Positions 8,478 to 16,642 are shown, numbered from the stretch's first letter. The stretch: 64,000 bases of DNA from Nakamurella sp. PAMC28650 (GCF_014303395.1 NZ_CP060298.1:1860001-1924000), one strand, 5' to 3'. Numbers and translations: made by a program. The notes: a model not told the origin generated them from the letters alone.

Positions 8478-9434
8478 ATGGACACGATCAAGCGCATGCA
8501 GGACATCGTCGGGCGCACGGTTCGGCGCGACATCAGCCGTTTGGCCGCCTTCGCCGACGGCAACCTCGAAGCGGCAGCGCGGTCCATCGCCGAACACCCC
8601 CGGCCCCACATCGGTGTGGTCTGCGGATTCTTTGTCCGACACGCGGAACCGCCTTCCCCCGAAACTGACGGCCTCAACGGCATGGGCCACCTCGCGGCCG
8701 CCTTCACCGAAGTCGGCGTTCCGGTCACGGTGATCACGGACGCGCCGTGCGCCAAGGCGGTGTGGGCGGTGACGAGAGTGCTGCCGCATCCGGTCAACCT
8801 CGAGATCGTCGACGTGTCCGCTTCGTCGGTACGGCGACTGCGGGGCCAGCTCGAGGCACACGACCATCCCCTCACCCATCTTGTCGCCATCGAACGGTGC
8901 TCGCTCGCCGCCGACGGTCGGGCACACCGTGAACACGGATGGGACATCTCGAAGGACACAGCCCCGTTGGACTACCTTTTCGAAGACGGCAACTGGCACC
9001 GCAGCTGGACGACGATCGGTGCTGGAGACGGCGGCAACGAGATCGGGATGGGAAACCTGCCCAAGGACATCATCGAGGCTGACATCCCTCACGGTTCTCT
9101 GGTCGCGGCGCGCACCGGAGCCGACCACCTCCTGGTCTCAGGAGTCGCCAATTGGGGCGCCTACGCGCTGGTGACAGCCGTCGCCGCGTTACGACCCGAG
9201 CTCGCTTCGCGACTTCTCGCGCACTTCGACGGTGCCACCGAGAAGATGATGCTCGACGCCGCCGTCGCCGTCGGCCAAGCCGTCGACGACAGTCGCGCGG
9301 ATCGCCCCGGTCAGCTGCAGATGACGATCGACAGGTTGCCGTTGGAGGACCACGTCGCCGTCCTCGAGGCCCTGCGCGCGACGCTGCCCCAGACTTCACC
9401 GACGGTGCGAAGCTGGGCCGACAGCTATGCCTGA
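8478..9434 (+). CDS. DUF4392 protein, D-glutamate cyclase-like
   Basis: 318 residues resembling the DUF4392 family, whose vertebrate member (DGLUCY C-terminal domain) converts D-glutamate to 5-oxo-D-proline. Recognisable blocks are IGVVCGFFV, ETDGLNGMGHLAAAFTEVG, VAIERCSLAADG, GWDISKDTAPLDYLFEDG and the conserved TIGAGDGGNEIGMGNLP. The last 8 bases overlap the start of the truncated racemase gene at 9427, so the two were translationally coupled. Substrate in bacteria is uncertain. The pairing with an Asp/Glu racemase family gene fits D-glutamate or related amino-acid handling. The reading frame is intact, unlike its neighbours. Confidence 0.82.
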   Translation: MDTIKRMQDIVGRTVRRDISRLAAFADGNLEAAARSIAEHPRPHIGVVCGFFVRHAEPPSPETDGLNGMGHLAAAFTEVGVPVTVITDAPCAKAVWAVTRVLPHPVNLEIVDVSASSVRRLRGQLEAHDHPLTHLVAIERCSLAADGRAHREHGWDISKDTAPLDYLFEDGNWHRSWTTIGAGDGGNEIGMGNLPKDIIEADIPHGSLVAARTGADHLLVSGVANWGAYALVTAVAALRPELASRLLAHFDGATEKMMLDAAVAVGQAVDDSRADRPGQLQMTIDRLPLEDHVAVLEALRATLPQTSPTVRSWADSYA

Positions 9435-9837
9435 CCGTCCCCGAACTGTGCTGCTGCATGCGACCTCGGGGGCAGTCAGCCCGGTCGGGGATGCCCTCAC
9501 GCGGCTGTGGGCGGACGCTGAGACGACCAACCTGCTCGACGACGGCCCGACTTCGGAGCGCGGCAGGACAGCGCAGCTGGGGGAGCGATTGATCCAACGG
9601 TTTGGTCACCTGGTCGGTGATGTCGACTCCACCGAACCCGACGGAATGCTCACCCGGTCAGGCCGGAAACACCGCACCCGACTCCGCAGTAACGGAGCTT
9701 GGTCGCCATGTGCAAACATCTCGGACCCGATCGGCGCCGGGCCGGTGAAGACCCCAACCCTGCGGCGCGTCGGATGCGTCGCCGGTGATCTGACCGGTGC
9801 AACCGCACATCGAAGAGGAGTACCTACTCGAAGGTGA
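9427..9837 (+). pseudogene. Truncated Asp/Glu racemase family gene
   Basis: The first ~62 codons match the N-terminus of the aspartate/glutamate racemase (arylmalonate decarboxylase-like) family: TVLLHATSGAVSPVGDAL, then WADAETTNLLDDG and ERLIQRFGHL. The expected DGILFTCSAFG catalytic-Cys block is replaced by DGMLTRSGRKH, and the rest of the frame is Arg-rich with no family resemblance. About 150 residues of the enzyme are missing. The gene begins inside the end of the DUF4392 gene (ATG 9427, TGA 9432-9434), so it was the next gene of that operon. Probably an internal deletion or accumulated frameshifts after position ~9640. Confidence 0.6.
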
Positions 9838-10025
9838 ACCCCGAAGACCGCCCGCTCGGCCGTACCTCTACCGCCGGGATGTACGCCTCGCGCAAGCCGG
9901 GCATGTGCAGCACGGCCCCTACCCCGGCATCCCTGGATGCCCGATGGTCGATGGTCGATGGTCGAGATTCGTTCCCCAGCAGCACATACAGCCAATTTCC
10001 CTGTACCGCATCCTGAAAGGACGCT
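9640..10025. other. Intergenic rubble between the racemase fragment and the hydrolase
   Basis: No intact gene is visible on either strand. There is a 7-bp GATGGTC run repeated three times near 9948-9968. On the minus strand a short frame (about 9824-10039) ends VLHMPGLREAYIPAVEV, which could be a gene scrap but matches nothing I know. The hydrolase ribosome site (GAAAGGACGCT) is at the right-hand end. Confidence 0.4.
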
Positions 10026-10934
10026 ATGAACGCCGACAACGGCCATCACTCCGATGACGCCAGTGGATGGCAGCCGGGCGAACACCGAATGGTCGCCTCA
10101 CACGGCTTGCGCTACCACGTCGTCACCAGCGGCCAGGGGCCGGTCATCGCCTTGGTCGCGGGATTTCCACAGAGCTGTTATTCGTGGCGGCGGGTTGCCC
10201 CCCTACTCTCCGAGGACTTCACAGTCCTTGCGATCGACCTCCCCGGGCAAGGCGACTCGGACAAACCTCTCGACGGATATGACACCCGTACGACAGCCCG
10301 TCGGCTCCACGGCCTGCTCGAAACAATGGGCCACCGCAGCGTGGTCTACGTCGGCCATGATGTGGGAGCGTGGGTCGGCTACGCCTTCGCTCACGAATTC
10401 GCTGATTCGCTGCGGGGTGTGGCGCTGCTGGACGCCAACATTCCCGGCGTCACACTCCAGCCGAGCATCACTCTTGGACCCGACAGCTGGCGGAGCTTCC
10501 ATTTTCTTTTCAACGCCATTCAGGACCTCCCAGAAGCGCTTCTCGCCGGCCGTGAACGCATTCTGATCGAGTGGTTCTTCCAAGGAAAGGCCGCGAGTGC
10601 CCGGCAAACCTTCAGCAAGGCAGACATCGACGAGTACGAACGCACCTACGCCGCCCCCGGTGGTATCCGCGGCATGCTCGGGTACTACCGGGCAGTGCTC
10701 GACGACATCGAGATCCACAAAGAGCTGATGAGGCGGCCCATCGACATCCCTGTGCTTGCGCTCGGCGGCGACGTAGGCAGCGCCCCGGACCTGTACGAAC
10801 GATTGAAGCCACTCGTGACGGACCTGCGCGGCGGTCTCATCGCCAACAGCGGCCACTACATCCCCGAGGAGCAACCGGAGGCATTGGTCGACCAACTCCG
10901 ACAATTCATCGCCACCCTTCCCCAGGAGTCTTGA
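10026..10934 (+). CDS. Alpha/beta hydrolase, epoxide hydrolase/haloalkane dehalogenase-like
   Basis: 302 residues with an intact alpha/beta-hydrolase layout. The oxyanion region is AGFPQSCYSW, the strand-4 turn DLPGQGDSDKP, the nucleophile elbow VGHDVGAWVG (Asp112 as nucleophile), and the C-terminal catalytic His lies in ANSGHYIPEEQPE. An Asp nucleophile and a cap domain place it with epoxide hydrolases and haloalkane/haloacid dehalogenases rather than esterases. The usual HG of the oxyanion motif is AG here. A good ribosome site AAAGGACG precedes the ATG. Its stop shares one base with the ATG of the broken RidA gene, so it heads a hydrolase-RidA-isomerase operon. Confidence 0.85.
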   Translation: MNADNGHHSDDASGWQPGEHRMVASHGLRYHVVTSGQGPVIALVAGFPQSCYSWRRVAPLLSEDFTVLAIDLPGQGDSDKPLDGYDTRTTARRLHGLLETMGHRSVVYVGHDVGAWVGYAFAHEFADSLRGVALLDANIPGVTLQPSITLGPDSWRSFHFLFNAIQDLPEALLAGRERILIEWFFQGKAASARQTFSKADIDEYERTYAAPGGIRGMLGYYRAVLDDIEIHKELMRRPIDIPVLALGGDVGSAPDLYERLKPLVTDLRGGLIANSGHYIPEEQPEALVDQLRQFIATLPQES

Positions 10935-11368
10935 TGGCCTCGCTCTCAAACCCCCCGAGCCAATGGGTGACACCCGTTCGCATCTAAGGCGATCTCGCCT
11001 TCGTCAGTGGTCAGCTACCCCGCGTCGATGGTGAGCTCGTCTACCGCGGGTCGGTCGGAACCGACGTGGACCTCGATCAAGCGCGTCGGGCCGCTGCCCT
11101 GTGTGCGCGGGCGAGCATCACCGTCTTGCAGAGCAACCTTCCCTCTGGTCGAGAAATCGCCGAGGTCGTCAAACTCACCGGCTTCGTGGCCTGTACCCCC
11201 GAGTTCCATCAGCAATCGGCGGTCATCGACGCAGCCTCCCAGGTACTCATCGAGACTTTCGGGGCGGCAGGTAGACACGCACGGAGCGCGATCGGTGTGA
11301 CCGCGCTGCCACATGGCGCCAGCGTCGAAGTCGAACTCATCGTCGCGTTACGGATAGCGACATCGTGA
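10934..11368 (+). pseudogene. RidA/YjgF family gene with an in-frame stop
   Basis: RidA proteins hydrolyse reactive enamine/imine intermediates from PLP enzymes. Reading from ATG 10934 gives 17 residues ending VTPVRI, then TAA at 10985-10987. It continues in the same frame with the RidA core: GDLAFVSGQLPR, DVDLDQARRAAALCA, VVKLTGFVAC, and the family's C-terminal GAAGRHARSAIGVTALPHGASVEVE. The stop sits exactly where one residue of the first beta-hairpin should be, so a single point mutation explains it. Internal GTGs could only give an N-terminally cut protein lacking the first strands. It overlaps the following gene by GTGA. Confidence 0.75.
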
Positions 11369-11949
11369 CCCATCGGCCGGGGTTCAGCCTCCACTTCATC
11401 TGGCTGTTCACAGAACAACCACCCGAGCGGCGGCCGGCCGCCGCCGCCGCGGCTGGTTTCCAAGCGGTGGAGATACCCCAGCCCGACGAGCTGGAGCCTG
11501 ACGCGTGGCACCACATCCTGGAAGACGCGGCCGTCCGACAGGTTCTGATGAACACCCCTGCTGGGCCGAGCGGAACACCAACCGGGTTCGGCTCTGCCTG
11601 CGTTCCTGGTGCCGAAGAGGAATTCCGCGCCGAAGTGCGCCTGGCACTGCACTGCGCGACCGAAGTGAACTGCTCGCCGATCAATGCAATGGCGGGTGTT
11701 CTGCCGCCGACCGTTGACCCGATGGTGGTCACCGACAGCTACCCCGGTAACTTCGCCCGGGCATCGGCCGAAGGTAGCGGCACCGACGTCACCAGAGCGA
11801 TAGCAGTTTCCGATCCGCAGATCGCCGGAAGGCCCGCTCAGCAGCGGGCGCCGATGGATCAGCTCCGTCGATCGGGGCCGGTAGGACAATCGTCAGGCTG
11901 CCGGGGTGGTGCCCGCGGGGGTGTGACAGTCTGCTCGACAGGTCGATGA
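11365..11949 (+). pseudogene. Truncated hydroxypyruvate isomerase-like gene
   Basis: Starts at GTG 11365, overlapping the RidA stop (GTGA). The first ~125 residues match the N-terminal half of hydroxypyruvate isomerase/sugar-phosphate TIM-barrel proteins: HFIWLFTEQPPERRPAAA, GFQAVEIPQPDEL, LMNTPAGPSG, GFGSACVPGAEEEFR, MAGVLPPTVD. After PGNFARASAEG the frame loses similarity and becomes Arg/Gly-rich, so roughly the C-terminal half, including most metal ligands, is gone. Its 3' end abuts the putative retron RNA at 11942, suggesting the retron region replaced the rest of this operon. Confidence 0.6.
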
Positions 11950-12124
11950 CGGCGGGCGAGACTGCTGGTTCGCCTCCGCGCAGGGATCGGCGGAGGTCGA
12001 CCGGCTGCTCCGGGGTTACCCCGGGGTAGGTATCGGTGGTACCGCATCACGTCGCAGGCACGCGGTTGCGCTCCGCGCAACGCCGTGCCCGCCAGGCGGG
12101 GACAGGTCGCCCGCCGTCGTCGAT
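11942..12124 (+). ncRNA. Candidate retron msr-msd RNA
   Basis: An inverted repeat, GTCGATGACGGCGGGCGA (11942-11959) against TCGCCCGCCGTCGTCGAT (12107-12124), pairs over 18 positions with two G-U pairs. It is placed like retron a1/a2. Between the arms are strong hairpins. (1) 11965-11979 with 11990-12004, single bulges on each side. (2) 12010-12015/12019-12024 with a TTA loop. (3) 12029-12032/12040-12043. (4) A long stem 12057-12071/12075-12089 with a 2x2 mismatch and a TCC loop. (5) An alternative 12088-12092/12096-12100. The arm ends 28 bases before the RT start codon. This is the layout of an msr-msd locus; the branching guanosine cannot be assigned by eye. Confidence 0.7.
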
Positions 12125-12152
12125 GCCATTTGACCAGGGCGGACGGGGGAGC

Positions 12153-13478
12153 ATGCCGGACGGACGGGCTCGACTGGCGATTGCTCTCGCCGATGCCTTC
12201 CTGGCCGGCGCCTGGACTTCCGACGGCCTGCGCACCCAGGGGCAACTCGTCCTGGGAGCCAGACACGCCTGGCTCCGCCGACTGGCGCGCGAGGTGATCA
12301 AGGCCTATCCGGAGCCTCCCTCCGACCGGCCGCGGGAGCTGTTCGCGTTCGTCCTGCAGACGCAGGCAATGGCGCAGGTGGAGCGCCGGGCCGCCCGGCC
12401 CGGCGGCGGGTTCCCGCTGCCGCTGCATCGCCTCACCGCGCCGACATCGATGATCCGGCACCCGTTTCCGGTCACGAGCCTGGATCACGCCGGCGATCTG
12501 GCGGCCCTGCTCGGCGTCTCGATGGAAGAACTGCTGTGGTTCGGCGACACCAACGGCCTGCAGCGCCGGGCGCGCTCGGACCGCCTGCAGCACTACCGAT
12601 CCACCTGGGTGCCGTCGGTGAGCGGGGGGCGACTGCTGGAGGCCCCGCTGTCCCGGCTCAAGGCAATCCAGCGGCAGATCCTCGCGCAGATTCTGACGCC
12701 GATCCCGATACACGACGCGGCGCACGGTTTCGTCGTGGGCCGGAGTGCCCGCACGGGGGCCGCGCCGCACGTCGGTACCGGCCTGTTGATCAGTCTGGAT
12801 CTCGAGTCGTTCTTCGCCTCCATCACCGGGAGTCGGATCTACGGGGTTCTCCGCGCCGCCGGTTACCCGGAGCCGGTGGCACATCTGCTGACCGGCCTGT
12901 GCGCCACTGCCACCCCGGTGCGGGTGCTGGCCGAGATGCCGGGAACCGCTGCGCCGTCGGCGTTCCGGCTGCGTCGGCGGCTGGCCGAGCCGCATCTCCC
13001 GCAGGGTGCACCGACTTCACCGCAACTGGCCAACCTCTGCGCCTTCGCAATCGACCGTCGGTTGTCGGCGTATGCCTCGGCAATCGGGGCCGTCTACACC
13101 AGATATGCCGACGACCTCACGTTCTCCGGCGACACCCTGGTGGTCCGGCAACGGGGGGTTGTCGCAGCGGTCGCGCGAATCGTCGCGGAAGAGGGTTTCC
13201 GGCTGCACATCGACAAGACCAGGACGCGCGGGCGGGACGCCCGGCAGCAGGTCACCGGGGTCGTGGTCAACGCCTCTACCACCGTGCCGCGCCGGGACTA
13301 CGACACGCTGCGGGCCATTCTGCACAACTGCGTCACCCATGGCCCCTCGACGCAGAACAGAGTGGAGCACAACGATTTCCGGGCGCACCTGCGCGGGCGG
13401 ATCTCCTGGGTCGCGTCGTTGGACGCCGGTCGTGGCCGAAAACTGCTGGCCACCTTCGAGCAGATCGACTGGACCTAG
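12153..13478 (+). CDS. Retron-type reverse transcriptase
   Basis: 441 residues from ATG 12153, preceded by GGACGGGGGAGC as ribosome site; upstream in-frame starts would run through the RNA element. RT blocks in order: LLEAPLSRLKAIQRQIL, AAHGFVVGRS, LISLDLESFFASI (Asp216), LPQGAPTSPQLANL (282-295), YTRYADDLTFS (YADD 318-321) and VTGVVVN (367-373, the VTG motif of retron RTs). An N-terminal extension of ~150 residues precedes the RT fold, similar in size to myxobacterial retron RTs. No maturase/endonuclease domain is present, so it is not a group II intron protein. No separate effector gene is adjacent. Its TAG stop lies in the CTAG target of the following IS element. Confidence 0.9.
   Translation: MPDGRARLAIALADAFLAGAWTSDGLRTQGQLVLGARHAWLRRLAREVIKAYPEPPSDRPRELFAFVLQTQAMAQVERRAARPGGGFPLPLHRLTAPTSMIRHPFPVTSLDHAGDLAALLGVSMEELLWFGDTNGLQRRARSDRLQHYRSTWVPSVSGGRLLEAPLSRLKAIQRQILAQILTPIPIHDAAHGFVVGRSARTGAAPHVGTGLLISLDLESFFASITGSRIYGVLRAAGYPEPVAHLLTGLCATATPVRVLAEMPGTAAPSAFRLRRRLAEPHLPQGAPTSPQLANLCAFAIDRRLSAYASAIGAVYTRYADDLTFSGDTLVVRQRGVVAAVARIVAEEGFRLHIDKTRTRGRDARQQVTGVVVNASTTVPRRDYDTLRAILHNCVTHGPSTQNRVEHNDFRAHLRGRISWVASLDAGRGRKLLATFEQIDWT
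13475..13478. repeat. Left CTAG target-site duplication of the IS1182-like element
   Basis: CTAG here is repeated at 15277-15280 on the other side of the element. The left copy contains the TAG stop of the reverse transcriptase; the right copy contains, on the minus strand, the TAG stop of the MarR gene. Confidence 0.75.
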
Positions 13479-15276
13479 GAGACTCCTGAACAACCCGGGT
13501 TTGGGGGTGACGTCGCCGGCGCCGTGTCGGGCTCGGACTGTGGGCTGGCTGATGTGTGGTGGTGGCACGGATTGCGTGTCGAAGGACCGAAGCCGGCGGC
13601 GGGGTCTTGGTGGGCGGCAGGACTGTCCTTGAGGTCCTATTGGGGCCTGTTTTGGGCTCTCAGGCGGTGGCCAGGGCCCAGTTTCCGTCGGTGCGGGTCA
13701 GTCCAAGGACCAGGAGCCGTCGTAGGTTCAGCCCGGCCACCCGTAGGTGCAACCAGTGGTCATTTTTGGTGGTGCCGCGGTATCGGACTTTGCGGTTGCC
13801 GCGGACCAGCCAGGCGATGGACCGTTCGACCATCGGCCGGTGTTGCCGGTAAACCTGTTGAAATTGCGGCGTTTCCGCCTGTCGGCGGGCGGCTCGGAGC
13901 AGCTTCTCCTGGGAGTGCAGGATCAGCGTGCGACCGGTGCGGCTGGTCGTGCACTGAGCCCGCAGCGGGCAACCCTTGCACGCGGAGCCGAAGGTGACCG
14001 ACCGAGTCGGGGTCACTTTGCGGGTGACCTGGTTCGGGCAGGTCACTTCGGTTTCGTCGTCGTTGATGGTGAAGTCGTCGATGCTGAACCCACCGGGGAC
14101 GGCCGTTGGCAACGGTGCCGGTTTGATGATCGCTTCATGGCCAGCGGCGGCCAGTTCGGCGCGGGCGCCGCCGGAGCCGTAGGCCGAATCGCCCAGCACC
14201 TGCCGCGGTCCGTCCTCGTCGTCGAGCAAACCCGGTCCGACCTGGGCGTCGCCGGAGTGCTCGCCGGAGGCTTTGCTCAGTTCGCAGTCGGTGATGATGC
14301 CGGTGTCCGGTTCGATCGCGATGTGCGCCTTGAACCCGTCCTGGCGGCGGTGCACCGTTTTGTGGGCGTGCCGGGCGTCGGGATCCACCACCGAGATGAT
14401 CCGGTCCTTGGCGACCCGTTGGGCGATCTGCCACCGCCCGTCGGTGCCATCAGACCCGTCCACCGGTTCGACGTCCTGACCGGCGATCAACGCCAACAAC
14501 GCCACCCGCCTCAGCACCTTTGGGACCCAACTCCTGCTCCGGTAGATGGCCGAGCAATCGGTGCGCATCGCCAACCAGAGCGTCGATCAGCTGCTGCCGC
14601 GCGGCCTGATCGTTCCAGGCGATCGCCGGTTTGCCGGGGTCGTCGTAGTCATGGGCGGTGCAGTGCTGGGCGACGATGTCGGCGGCACCGGGAACGTCGC
14701 GGCGGACCCGGCGGACCGCTGCGATCAGTTGGGTCACGGTGTCCTGAGTGGCGACCGCATCATCCAAAATCGTGGAGTCCAACACTCGCCGGGTCTTGCC
14801 TGTCAAGGCACCGGTTTCGGCGACCACCGTCCTCACCGCGTCGAAGATCCGATTCGGCGATGCGGACGCAGCCAGCCGGCGACGCCAGTACGTCAACGTC
14901 GTCGGATGAAACGCCGCCGCCGTGACCGGCAGGCCGCAGGCGGCCTTCCACCGCAGGTCGAACGTCACCGCATCGACGGTCTCACTGTCGGAAACCCCGT
15001 GCAGCGCTTGCAGAACCAACACCGCGGCCATCACATCGGCCGGCACCGACGGGCGCCCACCCACGCCGGGGAACAGGTCGGCGAACATCGCATCCGGGAA
15101 CAGCGTCCGCCGATGCCCGGCCAAAAACGCGAACACGCTGCCCGGCTTCAACAGATGCCCGGCCACCGATTCCACATCCAACAAGTCCCGCTGATCAGGC
15201 GCTCTACCCTGCATCCACCCATTCTCCCAGCCCACGCCGAACCGGGCCCGGAGCGACACAGTTATTCAGCGGTCTC
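13479..15276 (-). mobile_element. IS1182-like insertion sequence (1798 bp)
   Basis: Bounded by CTAG on both sides. The ends are imperfect inverted repeats: GAGACTCCTGAACAAC at 13479-13494 and, read inward from 15276, GAGACCGCTGAATAAC (13 of 16 identical). It carries one transposase gene on the minus strand, interrupted by a frameshift. About 180 bp at the left end hold no gene. Removing it together with one CTAG restores two convergent genes whose stop codons overlap in CTAG. Confidence 0.85.
13660..15214 (-). pseudogene. IS1182-like DDE transposase, frameshifted
   Basis: The first frame (from ATG 15214, MQGRAPDQRDLLDVESVAG) carries the N-terminal IS1182 helix-turn-helix region, the FDLRWKAACGLP block and the first catalytic Asp in RRVLDSTILDDAV. 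Around 14520-14530, at GGT CCC AAA GGT, the homology moves to another frame (+1). That frame carries VLGDSAYGSGGARAEL (second Asp), the Cys block CKGCPLRAQC and the Glu in HRPMVERSIAWLVRGNRKVRYRG, ending at 13660. Both halves look otherwise intact (about 515 codons in total). A +1 shift is not a known expression strategy in this family, so it is treated as a mutation. Confidence 0.8.
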
Positions 15277-15735
15277 CTAGTCGTCCGTCATCTGAGCCAG
15301 CACCGTGGCGCAGATGTCGTGGAACTCCACCAGTTGCGAATCCGACAGCGGGTCGAACATGGTCGAGCGCACCGTCTCTGCGTGGCTCGGGGCGACCTCG
15401 ACGAGACGATCGTGGCCGGCCTCCGTCAGGATCGCCAGTTGCCCGCGCTTGTCACCGGGAGCCTGCTCGCGGCGAACCCATCCGTAGTCCTCGAGTCTGG
15501 CGACCGCGTGCGACAGGCGGGATTGGGAGGCCTGGACGATCTCGGCCAACTGGTGCATCCGCATCGACCGCCCGGGCGCCTCCGACAGCATCGCCAGGAT
15601 GAGGTAGTAGGCGTGCGGCATCCCGGCGACCCGCTGCAGATCCCTTTCGATGCGGGCGTTGAGCGCCGAAGACATCATCAGGAACGTTCGCCAGGTTGTC
15701 TGCTGCTCGGGCGTCAGCCAGGGATCGTTGCGCAC
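15277..15735 (-). CDS. MarR family transcriptional regulator
   Basis: About 152 residues from GTG 15735 (MRNDPWLTPEQQ). The winged-helix core reads MRMHQLAEIVQASQSRLSHAVARLEDYGWVRREQAPGDKRG, the typical MarR recognition helix and wing (DKRG), followed by LTEAGHDRL. The family commonly represses an adjacent detoxification or oxygenase gene. It is divergent from the DODA-type dioxygenase with a palindrome between them. Starting at GTG 15735 leaves that palindrome outside the coding region; an upstream ATG at 15801 is possible but would bury it. Its TAG stop is inside the CTAG duplicated by the IS insertion, leaving the protein intact. Confidence 0.88.
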   Translation of the reverse strand: MRNDPWLTPEQQTTWRTFLMMSSALNARIERDLQRVAGMPHAYYLILAMLSEAPGRSMRMHQLAEIVQASQSRLSHAVARLEDYGWVRREQAPGDKRGQLAILTEAGHDRLVEVAPSHAETVRSTMFDPLSDSQLVEFHDICATVLAQMTDD

Positions 15736-15756
15736 GCGAGGAGTATATCGGTCGGT

Positions 15757-15772
15757 ACTTGAGCGTTCATGT
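15757..15772. promoter_or_regulatory. Palindromic operator candidate for the MarR regulator
   Basis: ACTTGAGCGTTCATGT is a 16-bp imperfect palindrome (AC-n-TGA-n-CG-n-TCA-n-GT) in the 58-bp divergent gap between the MarR gene and the dioxygenase gene. Its length and position are typical of MarR dimers binding to repress both directions. It overlaps the region where the dioxygenase -10 would be expected. Confidence 0.5.
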
Positions 15773-15793
15773 AAATCCGGGTACGCTGGAGGC

Positions 15794-16582
15794 ATGACCA
15801 CGCAGACCCCTACCCGGATGCCCGTGCTCTACCTGTCGCACGGCGCGCCGCCGCTGGCCGACGACGCGACGTGGACCGGCGAATTGCAGCGCTGGGGAGC
15901 GGATCTGCCCCGGCCGAAGTCGATCCTGGTGGTGTCCGCCCACTGGGAATCGGCGCCGCTGGCGGTGGGTGCCACCGATCGGGTGCCTCTGACCTACGAC
16001 TTCGGCGGCTTCCCGCAGCACTATTACGAGGTCACCTACGACGCGCCCGGCGCGCCGGAACTGGCCGCGGATGTCGCGAAGCTCTTCGCCCAGCCGGGGC
16101 AGCCGGTGTACCAGGACCCCGACCGCGGGCTCGACCACGGCGCCTACGTCCCGCTGAAGGAGATGTTCCCGGAGGCCGATGTTCCGGTCCTGCAGGTGTC
16201 GATGCCGACCCTGGATCCGTCACAGCTCTTCCAGCTGGGTCGGGCGCTCGCACCGTTGCGGGACGAGGGCGTGCTGATCGTCGGCTCCGGCTTCACCACC
16301 CACAACGTGCGCGAGGGGGTTGCCGACGTGAACGGTGCCGCACCGCAGTGGGGCCACGAGTTCGACCTGTGGGCCAAGGAGACGGTCGAGGCCGGAGACA
16401 TCGACTCGGTGCTCGACTTCCAGCGGACCGCGCCGGCGGCGCTGCGTGCGCATCCGCGCAGTGAACACTTTGCGCCGCTGTTCGTTTCGCTCGGCGCGAC
16501 CGCGGACGTGGGCGTCCAGGCGACCAGCACGGTGGACGGCTTCTGGCACGGGATGGCCAAACGGTCGTTCCAGTTCAACTGA
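15794..16582 (+). CDS. Extradiol ring-cleavage dioxygenase, DODA/YgiD type
   Basis: 262 residues of the class III (LigB-like) extradiol dioxygenase family; its members include plant DOPA 4,5-dioxygenase and E. coli YgiD. Metal-binding and catalytic His are in LYLSHGAPPL, LVVSAHWES, DHGAYVPLKEMFP and FTTHNVRE. The length and the C-terminal GFWHGMAKRSFQF are standard. The ATG at 15794 has a GGAGGC ribosome site. It is divergent from a MarR regulator that probably controls it. The natural substrate is an unspecified catechol-type compound. Confidence 0.9.
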   Translation: MTTQTPTRMPVLYLSHGAPPLADDATWTGELQRWGADLPRPKSILVVSAHWESAPLAVGATDRVPLTYDFGGFPQHYYEVTYDAPGAPELAADVAKLFAQPGQPVYQDPDRGLDHGAYVPLKEMFPEADVPVLQVSMPTLDPSQLFQLGRALAPLRDEGVLIVGSGFTTHNVREGVADVNGAAPQWGHEFDLWAKETVEAGDIDSVLDFQRTAPAALRAHPRSEHFAPLFVSLGATADVGVQATSTVDGFWHGMAKRSFQFN

Positions 16583-16642
16583 CTTGCCGCGGCTGCCGGT
16601 GCCCGAGATGGCCGCCGCGACGGGATCGGACAGAATGACCGG

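Noticed and set aside
12036-12152. Upstream in-frame start (12036) for the reverse transcriptase
   Set aside because: It would translate through the hairpins and the 3' arm of the RNA element, while ATG 12153 has an excellent ribosome site and begins a sensible helix.
12153-13478. Reverse transcriptase as a group II intron maturase or diversity-generating RT
   Set aside because: There is no maturase X or HNH domain, no intron RNA domain V downstream, no variable/template repeat pair, and the VTG motif plus paired-arm RNA favour a retron.
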